In this document: positions 10,174-19,146 of the stretch, piece by piece | Layout of the letters: each line of letters starts with the position of its first letter | Numbering within the stretch: position 1 is the first letter of the stretch | Source of the DNA: Synechococcaceae cyanobacterium SM2_3_2 | GTDB lineage: Bacteria; Cyanobacteriota; Cyanobacteriia; Thermostichales; Thermostichaceae | DNA: 37,422 bases | Reading direction: 5' to 3' | Assembly (NCBI GenBank): GCA_012031565.1 | Contig: JAAUUM010000015.1 | Span: forward strand, 1-37,422 | Notes under the pieces: model-generated | The model's input: the letters and a program-made list of their open reading frames with translations, nothing else | The model's database searches: none | Told to the model about the DNA's origin: nothing | Program-made: the position numbers and the translations under genes

Positions 10174-10212
10174 TATATAGTCCAGATAATTGATACTTAT
10201 CTGGACTATATA
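10174..10212. terminator. Perfect AT-rich inverted repeat (16-bp arms, 7-nt loop) between convergent genes; possible bidirectional terminator
   Basis: TATATAGTCCAGATAA - TTGATAC - TTATCTGGACTATATA, arms perfectly complementary. Lies between TauE/SafE (+) and the DUF2470 gene (-). Confidence 0.5.
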
Positions 10213-10243
10213 AGCCTTTTCAGCTGGCGGGAAGGCGCTTAGA

Positions 10244-10505
10244 CTACCGTTCCAGACTCAAAAATCGTAATCTCGCTGCAATCAAGATCCGCTCAGCCTT
10301 GAGGGTGTCCCCCTGCGCCAGGAAACTTTCAATTGGATCCCTGCCCATAACTTGACTCAACGGCGGTCATCCGCACCCAAAGTCAATTGCAATTGGCTCA
10401 TCAGTTAGCTCCACCCAAGCAATCAGGTGCTGTTGCCAAAACCAATCACGAAGTCGGGTGCCACACAAAATTAGGCAATCTTGTACAGATGGAGTAGCAG
10501 TATCT
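10244..10505 (-). pseudogene. Possible ORF relic with one internal TGA
   Basis: One frame reads DTATPSVQDCLILCGTRLRDWFWQQHLIAWVELTDEPIAIDFGCG*PPLSQVMGRDPIESFLAQGDTLKAERILIAARLRFLSLER*. Family not recognised. Confidence 0.3.
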
Positions 10506-10537
10506 TAATCCTTTAGATTGCGTTCATAAATCAGCTG

Positions 10538-10828
10538 TTAAGAACGGGCTTGCTTGATCATGGCAATCAGAGTGTGGTGAGCATCTTCTGAATCTTGTAG
10601 TGGGTGATCAAATGGGATCCTAATCTGGACAGGATCCGCTGCGGCCTCTGAACGGGTATTTAAGGTCATGCCATCGGCATCAATCGATATCATTTCCGCC
10701 GACAGGACCGGCTCAATCTGGCCATAGACACGAGCATAGAGGGCCACAGCCTCAGCATGATCCTCATTCATATGCTTGCAAATACGGTCGCTTACCGCAG
10801 GAGTCAAAAGGTCGGCCATACTAAGCAC
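10538..10828 (-). CDS. DUF2470-domain protein
   Basis: 96 aa; ICKHMNEDHAEAVALYARVYG and SIDADGMTL match the DUF2470 pattern seen in heme-related proteins. Confidence 0.8.
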   Translation of the reverse strand: MLSMADLLTPAVSDRICKHMNEDHAEAVALYARVYGQIEPVLSAEMISIDADGMTLNTRSEAAADPVQIRIPFDHPLQDSEDAHHTLIAMIKQARS

Positions 10829-10994
10829 TCGGTAAATTCGGTAAAGAAGGTAATGTGCCGCCCGTAGACTGGATCAAACCTTGGGCAGGCTCAATAAGGC
10901 GATTCTAACCCCCAAGCCATTCCCCCTCACAAGCCCAAAACAAAGGGATCCCGATATCAGGATCCCTGAGCAGTCTTAAAACTGAGAATCCAAT

Positions 10995-11198
10995 TCACAG
11001 CAAGCCCACATCCATCCCAGGCTTACCGGTGGCCAATTCCACTTTGACAATGCGACCTCCAGCTTTCTGGATCCGCTGCTGCTCTTTGAACCAGTTTTCG
11101 TAAGGCACCAACTTGGTAAAGAAGGTATTTTGTAGCTCACGCTGCGTACGAATCCGGGTTTGACTCGGCACACAAGCCGTCACTTTAAACATCCGCAT
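10995..11198 (-). CDS. apcC: Allophycocyanin core linker (Lc)
   Basis: MRMFKVTACVPSQTRIRTQRELQNTFFTKLVPYENWFKEQQRIQKAGGRIVKVELATGKPGMDVGLL. Internal ATG at 11198 chosen over the longer ORF. Confidence 0.95.
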   Translation of the reverse strand: MRMFKVTACVPSQTRIRTQRELQNTFFTKLVPYENWFKEQQRIQKAGGRIVKVELATGKPGMDVGLL

Positions 11199-11382
11199 GG
11201 CTTTGATCTCAGTAATGTAACAGATACAAAACAGGCAACCCGCCCCAGAAAGCTCGCGCACAGCACGCACACCAGATTCCCGTCACAAGCTGCCTGTCGT
11301 TGGGCCATTTTTGTGAGAGGCTAGCTCAGATCTTACGAATCCCTAACCACACAATCCTGGATGGAATGGCGATCAAGTGTGA

Positions 11383-11868
11383 CTAGCTCAAGCCAGAGCA
11401 GATGTAGTCGAAGTACACGCCCATTTCTTTGCCAGCATCAGAACCCACCAAGGAGGCGGTTACTTCTTTCATGGCTTGGATGGCTTGTACGGTGGAACCC
11501 ACAGGCACGCCCAAGGAGTTGTAGGTCTCTTTGAGTCCGTTCAGCACCCGCTCATCCAGGATAGAGGCGTCACCCGCCAACATGGCATAGGTGGCATAGC
11601 GGAGATAGTAGTCCATGTCGCGGATGCAGGCAGCATAGCGACGGGTGGTGTACATATTGCCACCGGGACGGGTCAAGTCAGAATACAGCAACGCTTTAGC
11701 GGCGGCATCCTTGACGATGGTGGAGGCATTGGCGGCGATGGTGCCAGCTGCGCGCACACGGATTTCGCCGGTGGCGAAGAAGGACTTCAGTTTATCGATG
11801 GCAGAGCTATCGAGATACTTGCCCTGCACGTCGTAGCTGTTGATAACAGAGGTGACTGCGTCTTGCAT
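11383..11868 (-). CDS. apcB: Allophycocyanin beta subunit
   Basis: 161 aa; [20 protein letters not shown]...[25 protein letters not shown], bilin-binding Cys motif. Confidence 0.97.
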   Translation of the reverse strand: MQDAVTSVINSYDVQGKYLDSSAIDKLKSFFATGEIRVRAAGTIAANASTIVKDAAAKALLYSDLTRPGGNMYTTRRYAACIRDMDYYLRYATYAMLAGDASILDERVLNGLKETYNSLGVPVGSTVQAIQAMKEVTASLVGSDAGKEMGVYFDYICSGLS

Positions 11869-11968
11869 GGTTTTGTCCTGAAAATCGTTTTTTGTCTTTT
11901 AACTCAAATAACTCGAAGAATGCTGAGTGATTCCTAAGGATGCAACACTGAACGGGATCCCCAAAGAT

Positions 11969-12454
11969 CTAGTTCAGGCCACCGACCACGAAGTCGAAGT
12001 AGTAGCCAGCTTCGGTGGCATCGTCGCCAGACAACAAGCTCATGGCCGCAGACTTCATCTGACGAACACTTTCAGCCACCGCCGGCAAGGGGGTGCCCAA
12101 AGAGTTGTACATTTCTTTGACGCCCACCAAGCCGATCTCTTCGATGGGGGTGACATCGCCCGCGATCACACCATAGGTGACCAAACGCAGGTAATAGTCC
12201 ATATCCCGCAAGCAGGTGGCGGTCATCTCTTCACCGTAGGCATTGCCGCCGGGAGACACGACATCAGGCCGCTTTTGGAACAGAGAATCAGCAGCTTGCT
12301 TGACGATCCGTTCACGGGATTCGGTCAAAACTTGAGCAATCCGCAACCGAGCTTCACCTTTGGTAACAAAAGACTTGATCCGATCGAGTTCACCGGGGCT
12401 TAAATAACGCGCTTCCGCGTCAGCATTCACAATTGATTTTGTGACAACGCTCAT
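11969..12454 (-). CDS. apcA: Allophycocyanin alpha subunit
   Basis: [30 protein letters not shown]...[21 protein letters not shown] at 12454 preferred over the tracked start at 12463. Confidence 0.97.
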   Translation of the reverse strand: MSVVTKSIVNADAEARYLSPGELDRIKSFVTKGEARLRIAQVLTESRERIVKQAADSLFQKRPDVVSPGGNAYGEEMTATCLRDMDYYLRLVTYGVIAGDVTPIEEIGLVGVKEMYNSLGTPLPAVAESVRQMKSAAMSLLSGDDATEAGYYFDFVVGGLN

Positions 12455-12967
12455 GGATATCAATCCTCAGACGATATTTATAGGAGTGTGACAGACCTAC
12501 ACTCGCACAACATTGTCGGACAAAGGGCCAAGTTCCCGCTTAGACTCTTCATAGTTCTTAAACTTTTTGCCCCAGTTCGACCTCAGAATTTTGGCGGACG
12601 ATACTGATCTGGACAGGGATCCTAGTCTCTGGGGGCAAGGCTCTCGTCTCCTCAGAAAACTGCCCCTCAATGCCCCAAGCCCGACTTGTAGCTCTAGCTA
12701 TCTCTTTTGTTAGGAGCCAGGGATCCCTGCGGCGGAGCTGGGGCTTGTTAGCAGGGAGAAAGGTGCAGTTACAATTGTTAATAGCTGTTTAATCCCTGTT
12801 GAGAGTTTCTCATCCCTGAGCTGTGGGAGCCTGGGACGAGCCAGTGCTGAGGGGGTGCCCGATTTTGTCCTTCTTTTGTACTTTGGTCTTGTCCTTACGA
12901 TGGTTACATCGACCTTGGGCAGCTTGGGCTCTTTGCAGCTGAGATTTCCACCCGTTCTCTACCTGAA

Positions 12968-13897
12968 TTGATGATGGTTGACCTATCCCTGACCCCGGCT
13001 GTCTCCAACGACTTTGACCAACTGATCCGGGCAACCGCCGCTGATGGCTTTATCCGAGCGGTGGGGGTGGTCTCAACCCATACGGTGCAAGAGGCAAGGC
13101 AACGGCATCACCTGTCTTATGTGGCAACGGTAGCCCTGGGGCGCACCATCAGCGCTGGATTACTGCTGGCGGCTAACCTCAAGCAAGAGCAGGCCCGCAT
13201 CAATTTGCAAGTTAAAGGGGATGGCCCCTTGGGATCCCTTTGGGTGGACGCGGGATCCGATGGCACGGTGCGGGGTTATGTGGAGCATCCGGCGGTAGAA
13301 TTGCCCCTAACCGAGTCCAGCCAACTGAATGTGGGGCAGGCGGTGGGCCGTTACGGCTATCTGCATGTGATCCGCGATCAGGGCTATGGGATCCCGTTTA
13401 GCAGTTCCACCGAATTGGTCAATGGCGAGATTGGTGAGGATATCACTCGTTTTCTGGCCAGTTCTGAGCAAACACCGTCCATCATTGTCCTGGGGGTGTT
13501 GGTGGATACCCACGGGGTCAAAGCGGCTGGAGGCCTGTTGTTCCAACTCCTGCCAGATGCCCCATTGTCTTTGATTGCAGAACTAGAGGAACGGATCAGC
13601 AAGGTGGAAACCCTCAGCCCAATGTTGGCGGCGGGCAAAACCCTACCGATGATTTTGGAGGAGTTTATCGGGGATCTTGAGCTGACCATTTTGCCGGGAC
13701 TCCAGCCGGTGCGGTTTCACTGCAAATGCAGCCGGGGTCGGGTCAAGGGGGCGCTGCGGATCCTGGGAGAACAGGAGCTACGCAGCATGATTGTGGAGGA
13801 CAAGGGAGCTGAGGCCACCTGTCATTTTTGCAATGAGGTCTACCAAGTCACGGAAGCTGAGCTAGAAGAATTGGTGCAGCAGCTTCAGGCCAGCTAA
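12968..13897 (+). CDS. hslO: Hsp33 redox-regulated chaperone
   Basis: 309 aa; C-terminal zinc motif FHCKCSRGRVKGAL...CHFCNEVY plus Hsp33 core. Confidence 0.94.
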   Translation: MMMVDLSLTPAVSNDFDQLIRATAADGFIRAVGVVSTHTVQEARQRHHLSYVATVALGRTISAGLLLAANLKQEQARINLQVKGDGPLGSLWVDAGSDGTVRGYVEHPAVELPLTESSQLNVGQAVGRYGYLHVIRDQGYGIPFSSSTELVNGEIGEDITRFLASSEQTPSIIVLGVLVDTHGVKAAGGLLFQLLPDAPLSLIAELEERISKVETLSPMLAAGKTLPMILEEFIGDLELTILPGLQPVRFHCKCSRGRVKGALRILGEQELRSMIVEDKGAEATCHFCNEVYQVTEAELEELVQQLQAS

Positions 13898-13934
13898 TCA
13901 GGGGTGGGTGGCCTTTTACCCCAAGGACTTACCG

Positions 13935-14774
13935 TCAGGATCCCTGGGATGAGGACGGGAGGCAAGCCGACCACTTGGCCAACAGGTAACGATCAAATAA
14001 CAGCAAACTGGATCTCAGCCCTCCGGCATTGCCCGCCAAAAAGCCTACCGGTAGATGACCTGGGGGCGCTTCCAGCGTGTAGTTCAGCTCATGGTAGTAA
14101 AGCCAGCGGTCAGAGGGTAGCCAGCCCACGATGCGGCCCCAAGTCTCGATATCGCGGGGAGCTTTTGACCACAGGTGAAATTGGATCCCGAAGCCAAAGC
14201 GCCCCTGGCTATAGGCCATCCACATTTTGTCGATCAGCTGTAGCTCCTGCTTGGGAAAGGTTTTGATGGCATCCACATCAAAGTTGCCCCATGAACTGCG
14301 CCCCGTCATCTGAAGCAGCAAGGCGGTGGTTTGAGCATCCGCCTGTTGCCACTGCTGAGCCTTGAGCAGATCCCGAATCTGCATCAGTTCCTCCACATAG
14401 GCTTGGGCTGAGGGCAAGGAGCCGGATCCACTGGAATGTCTACCCGGTGAAGATGACAGGGCTGCCTTAGGGGATTCAAGCCTCTGACTAAGCACCTCTG
14501 TCGGTTCCACAAGTCTGGCCAGTTCTACAGTCTGGGGTTCTACAGGTTTTGGTGGTGCCGGGGAGGAGGGCAACTGGAGGGGGTCAGAGTAAGCTTTTAG
14601 GGTCTGCTCTTCGCTCTGAAAATCTGTGCTCTGAAAATCTGTGCTCTGAAAATCTGTGCTCTGAAAATCTGTTTTGCTTCGATTGGCTGGCCCAGAAAGA
14701 GATGTGTTGTCCTTATGAGCACTGTCTTTCAGTAGCTTTTCTAGATCTGACAAGTCGGTGGTGGAAAGGCCCAA
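13935..14774 (-). CDS. GUN4-domain protein with a low-complexity N-terminal extension
   Basis: C-terminal LLKAQQWQQADAQTTALLLQMTG...LQLIDKMWMAYSQGRFGFGIQFHLW matches GUN4. N-terminus contains (TDFQS)4. Confidence 0.9.
   Translation of the reverse strand: MGLSTTDLSDLEKLLKDSAHKDNTSLSGPANRSKTDFQSTDFQSTDFQSTDFQSEEQTLKAYSDPLQLPSSPAPPKPVEPQTVELARLVEPTEVLSQRLESPKAALSSSPGRHSSGSGSLPSAQAYVEELMQIRDLLKAQQWQQADAQTTALLLQMTGRSSWGNFDVDAIKTFPKQELQLIDKMWMAYSQGRFGFGIQFHLWSKAPRDIETWGRIVGWLPSDRWLYYHELNYTLEAPPGHLPVGFLAGNAGGLRSSLLLFDRYLLAKWSACLPSSSQGS
14613..14672 (-). repeat. Four perfect 15-bp tandem repeats encoding the TDFQS pentapeptide
   Basis: GCTCTGAAAATCTGT x4 on the + strand. Confidence 0.95.
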
Positions 14775-14835
14775 AACTGAGACTGCGGCAATCGGGGCAG
14801 AAATAGAGGGACGATAGGAGAGCAGAGGGGCTTCT

Positions 14836-15822
14836 CTAACTGCAACGGTTGGATCCTACAAAAACCCTACCGGTGGGTTCTCCAGTATCTTCCCCAGTCG
14901 AATCTAACGGTATGGGGTCAGAGGCTGAGAGCAGCTGGATCCACTCGGCGATGGACTCCGGTCGATCGTGGGCATAAAAGGCCATTCCCTGCAAAATAGC
15001 TGCTTGGGTGGCATCACTGATGGCAGGGTTGAGGGCTTGGGGCGGATCCAACTCTCGGCCCCCAACTCTGGCTGGGGCACAAAGAGGGATCTCACCAGTT
15101 AGGGCGGTATAGAGGGTGGCGGCTAACCCATAGACATCGATCCAAGCCCCGCGCCGCTGCAAAGAGTCGTATTGCTCGATGGGAGCGTAGCCATCCGTGC
15201 CAAAGCTGGTGTGGTGTTGGATCACCCCCTGAGAGAAGTCTCGAACTAGGCCAAAATCAATCAAAACCGCTTGAGCAGGATGCTCCCGCAGGATGACATT
15301 GGCGGGCTTGACATCCCGATGCAACATATCCTGCTGATGCAGCGCCGTGAGAGCGGATCCCACCTGGCGGATATAGCGCAAGGCTTCCGGCTCTGGCATG
15401 ACGCCCTGTTTTGCCACGTAGCGTTGCAGGGTCTGCCCAGGGACATATTCCATCACAATGCACCACAGCCCTGCCTCTAGGATTACCTCCTCAACCCGGA
15501 CGATGTGGGGATGGCGGCAGCGGGCTAGCCGCAGGGCCTCATTCAAAAAATCCTGCTGAAACTTCTCAAAATCGGGATCCCTTTGCAGCTCATCATTGAG
15601 GGTTTTGAGCACCACCCAATCGGCACGGCGATTATCCCAAGCCAAGTAGGTGAGGCCAAATCCACCTCGGCCCAACAGGGATTCAATGCGATAGCGACCC
15701 TCTTGCAAGCGGTCTTGGGGTGCCCAAACCATGCTGAGTCTCACGGGTAGAAGCATGCCAATGAACACAGGGTAGCCCTCTGCTGAGAGCAAGTCCAGCC
15801 TTTCGACAACCTGGATCCCCAC
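14836..15822 (-). CDS. Serine/threonine protein kinase
   Basis: Kinase subdomains: LLGRGGFGLTYLAWD, VVLKTL, HRDVKPANVIL, IDFGLVRDF, GTDGYAPIEQ. An ATG at 15732 is an alternative start. Confidence 0.92.
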   Translation of the reverse strand: MGIQVVERLDLLSAEGYPVFIGMLLPVRLSMVWAPQDRLQEGRYRIESLLGRGGFGLTYLAWDNRRADWVVLKTLNDELQRDPDFEKFQQDFLNEALRLARCRHPHIVRVEEVILEAGLWCIVMEYVPGQTLQRYVAKQGVMPEPEALRYIRQVGSALTALHQQDMLHRDVKPANVILREHPAQAVLIDFGLVRDFSQGVIQHHTSFGTDGYAPIEQYDSLQRRGAWIDVYGLAATLYTALTGEIPLCAPARVGGRELDPPQALNPAISDATQAAILQGMAFYAHDRPESIAEWIQLLSASDPIPLDSTGEDTGEPTGRVFVGSNRCS

Positions 15823-15959
15823 TCAGAGACTGCCGAGTATGGATCATCCAGGCTCAAACCAGCAAGAGGAGAGCAAAGCCACGTAGATGGGGATCCCTTG
15901 TCAAAATCAAAATCTTGACTTAGCAGGGTTGCGCTTAATTGTGCTTAAGAAGATTGTGC

Positions 15960-16688
15960 TTAAGAAGACTGAGCGGCGGCTTTGGCTGCACCAGCGGATC
16001 CCTTATTGAATTGGCTGAGCAAGGAGTTCCAGCCCAACCGAGTCATGGAGATCAACCAGTTGCCCTCTAGCTCCTTAAACAGATCCATGTTCAGCTTGAA
16101 GGCATAGTTGGCTTCCGCCACCACCCGGGCTTTGGTCTCTTCGTCTAGATCAAGAGCATCCAGAGCGGCACGGTATTGCTGCTTAAATTTGCCCTCGTGC
16201 TTGATCTGCTCAAAGTCGTAAAAGGCAGTGCCTTCCCCAGGGGTCAACCCCATCGCCCGTTGTGCCACTTTCTTGAGGATTTGGCCACCCGACAGATCGC
16301 CGATGTAGCGGGTGTAGGCATGGGCGATCAACAAAACGGGATCCGTCTCGCTCAGGGTTTGGATCCGTTCCACATAGGTGCGGCAAGCGGGCGACATCTG
16401 GACGGCGGTGCGCCACTGGGATCCACAAAAATAGTCCATATCCTGCTCTAGGCTGGGCTTACGCCACAGTTCTGGATAGTAAAGCTTGCCCACCACCTCA
16501 TGATCCCGATGGCGAGTAAAGGCTTCTTCTAAAGCTGAATAGACGAAGTAGAAATGGGTTAGATATCGGCTGTAGGAGGTTTTGTTAACAACACCCTTCA
16601 AAAAGCACTTCACAAATCCGACATTTTCCGCCATCGTGTGGGCTGTCTTGGTGCCCTCACGGAGTTGCGCCGCTAGTCCTAAGCTCAC
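15960..16688 (-). CDS. ho1: Heme oxygenase (biliverdin-producing)
   Basis: LREGTKTAHTMAENVGFVKCFLKGVV, YLTHFYFVYSALEEA, RYIGDLSGGQILKKVAQRAM match cyanobacterial heme oxygenase. Confidence 0.96.
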   Translation of the reverse strand: MSLGLAAQLREGTKTAHTMAENVGFVKCFLKGVVNKTSYSRYLTHFYFVYSALEEAFTRHRDHEVVGKLYYPELWRKPSLEQDMDYFCGSQWRTAVQMSPACRTYVERIQTLSETDPVLLIAHAYTRYIGDLSGGQILKKVAQRAMGLTPGEGTAFYDFEQIKHEGKFKQQYRAALDALDLDEETKARVVAEANYAFKLNMDLFKELEGNWLISMTRLGWNSLLSQFNKGSAGAAKAAAQSS

Positions 16689-16841
16689 AGTGCCTCCTTA
16701 AACCGTTGCAACAAACTGTTTTTAGTAGTGATCCTGAGAATAATCGACGCTAGTGTTTCTGACTGTTAATTATCCTAAAGGTAAGCCTAAGATCCTGTCC
16801 AGGCAGGGATCGTAACCCATGAGCAGTGACAGCAATCGTCA

Positions 16842-18830
16842 TCAAAAGGGGATGTCATCCTCGGGATCCCACTTGGGGTCAGGCCGGAAGTCAGATTCAG
16901 GGGGGCTGGCTTTATGGAAAACAGGCGGTAAGGGCTGGGGCTGGAGTGGCGGCAGGGATCCCTCATCGAAGTTGTCTGGGGGATCCCCAAACATCTCTGG
17001 CTCCACAGGCAAATCCCCCGGTAGGACTGCGGGATCCTCATCTGCTTGATCTGAATCTGCTTGATCTGAGATCACCGTGCCATTAAAAAAGTCAGCAAAT
17101 CGCTTCACGGCCTGCTCAAGATCGTCGGAGACCAAGCTAGCGCCTAGAGCTGGTGAGGAAAGGGGAGGTGCTTTCGGTGAACTAGTGACAGGCGAAGTAG
17201 GTGCTGGGGGGGGCGGAATTGGAGGGGGGAAGGGATCCCGGTCGATTGGGGCAGGACTGATGGGGGGCGGTGGAGAGATCTGGCTAGCTCCCGGCTTGGC
17301 CACCTCAAATCGGATCTCGACAGAACGCCCCAACAGCGCCTCAACTGCCTGTTGCACTTCCCCATGGCTGGATTTAACTTTGGTGACGAACCCGGAGGAT
17401 GGAAAGCCAATCACCACGGAGCTAGGGGTCTCTGTCATAATCTGCCCCATCCGAAGGCGAGCCGATGCCACAGGGGAGAGTCCTGCTAAGAAAGTATGCC
17501 AATGCTGGTGGAGGGTTATGGCCGGGGTGGCTGAGGGGGTAACAGTCGGTGACTCTACCGTAGGCTGGGGTGGGCTAGGTAATGGGATAGCTGGCGGGGT
17601 ACCTGGGGTTGACTGGGGGATGGATGTAGACGTAGCAGTTGCACTGGGAGTTGCACTTGGCGTTGCACTAGCAGGGGCAGGCAGGGGCTGAGGAGGGCTG
17701 GGGGTAATTCTGGCGGGAGCAGATGGAGCTGAAACCACAGCAGTCGCAGGATTTTCTAACAGCCCCATCAGGGTGATTTCTAGCCATAGCCGCGGCTGAC
17801 CGCTTTGGCGAAGCTGAGGTTCTGCCTGCCGCAAGTGCGACTGGGTGTGCAATAGATATTCAATGTCATAGTCGGGCATTCGTTGCAGGATGGCTTCCCA
17901 GGTCGGCTGGGTCAGGGCCACCATCTCCCGACGTTGGGGAGCAGTCTTGGCCAGAGCCAGATCGCGGTAGAAAGCGGCCAGATTTTGTAACACTAACAAG
18001 GGTTCCTTGCCTGCATCCATCAACTGGCGGGTTTGGCTCAACACTTGCTCGGGATCCCGGTGAGTAATGGCATCCGTCAAAGCTAGTAAATGTTGCTCTG
18101 GCACGGATCCCACCAGATCCCAGACAGCATCCACCTCGATGGTGCCATCCAACAAACTCAGCTGATCTAATAGAGCCTCGGCGTCCCGCAAGCCCCCCTG
18201 CGAGATTTGGGCGATCAGGTTAAGGGTTTCAGTCGTGGCCGGGATCCCTTCGCTGTGGGCGATATGGGCCAGATGGGCCACCATTGCTTCTAGGGGAATG
18301 CGGCGATAGTCGAACCGCTGACAGCGAGAGATCACGGTGGGCAAGACCCGCTGGGGATCCGTGGTGGCCAAGACAAACACCACCCGATCCGGCGGTTCCT
18401 CCAAGGTTTTGAGCAGAGCATTAAAAGCTGAGGTGCTGAGCATGTGGCATTCATCCACCACATAGACTTTGTAACGGCTGCTGACGGGAGAAAACTGGAC
18501 ACGCTCGATCAGCTCCCGAATGTTATCGACCCCGGTATTGCTGGCAGCATCGATCTCGATCACATCCAGGGCAGTGCCCCGTGTAATGGAGCGACATTGA
18601 TCGCAAATGCCACAGGGTTCGGGGGTGGGGCCGTTGACGCAGTTGAGGGATTTAGCCAGAATCCGGGCGCTGGAGGTTTTGCCGGTGCCACGAGGGCCAC
18701 AAAAAAGGTAAGCCGGGGCGATCCGTCCTTTGCGAATAGCATTGGACAGGGTGGCCACCACCGCCGATTGGCCCACCACATCGGCAAATCGCTGGGGACG
18801 ATATTTCAGATGAAGAGGTTCATAAGCCAT
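16842..18830 (-). CDS. dnaX: DNA polymerase III subunit gamma/tau
   Basis: HLKYRPQRFADVVGQ, Walker A CGPRGTGKTSSARILAKSLNC, VDECHMLSTSAFNALLKTLEEPP. Pro/Thr-rich C-terminal linker. Confidence 0.95.
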   Translation of the reverse strand: MAYEPLHLKYRPQRFADVVGQSAVVATLSNAIRKGRIAPAYLFCGPRGTGKTSSARILAKSLNCVNGPTPEPCGICDQCRSITRGTALDVIEIDAASNTGVDNIRELIERVQFSPVSSRYKVYVVDECHMLSTSAFNALLKTLEEPPDRVVFVLATTDPQRVLPTVISRCQRFDYRRIPLEAMVAHLAHIAHSEGIPATTETLNLIAQISQGGLRDAEALLDQLSLLDGTIEVDAVWDLVGSVPEQHLLALTDAITHRDPEQVLSQTRQLMDAGKEPLLVLQNLAAFYRDLALAKTAPQRREMVALTQPTWEAILQRMPDYDIEYLLHTQSHLRQAEPQLRQSGQPRLWLEITLMGLLENPATAVVSAPSAPARITPSPPQPLPAPASATPSATPSATATSTSIPQSTPGTPPAIPLPSPPQPTVESPTVTPSATPAITLHQHWHTFLAGLSPVASARLRMGQIMTETPSSVVIGFPSSGFVTKVKSSHGEVQQAVEALLGRSVEIRFEVAKPGASQISPPPPISPAPIDRDPFPPPIPPPPAPTSPVTSSPKAPPLSSPALGASLVSDDLEQAVKRFADFFNGTVISDQADSDQADEDPAVLPGDLPVEPEMFGDPPDNFDEGSLPPLQPQPLPPVFHKASPPESDFRPDPKWDPEDDIPF

Positions 18831-19146
18831 GACGATTGCAGGGATCCAGGTGGCAAGAAAAAGGCTGTGATCGCAGATGCCTTCAGCATGACAGATGGTT
18901 TAACTCAGGGATCCCGAAGAGACGACAGGTTGGAGCCATGAGGGATCCTGCATTCAAACGCTTCTTGATTTACTCTCTGTGCCACTCGACCTTCATTTGA
19001 TCAAACCCTCAGTTACGTTGCTGATATTTCCCAACAAGATAGGATTTTCCCGTCCAGGGAAACCAGATTTGGCTAGAGCCTATCGTCAAATCAACAAAAA
19101 TGTCGTAAGGCAGGCAAAATGAGACTAGGCAGTAATCGATTTCTCC

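Noticed and set aside
14613-14672. 15-bp repeats as a CRISPR array
   Set aside because: Units are contiguous without spacers and in frame in a coding region.
17077-17691. 204-aa plus-strand ORF opposite dnaX
   Set aside because: Antisense to the Pro/Thr-rich dnaX linker; glycine-rich low-complexity translation is a mirror of that composition.
16842-18830. Possible intein in dnaX
   Set aside because: Some cyanobacterial dnaX genes carry inteins, but here the Walker A and downstream motifs are contiguous.
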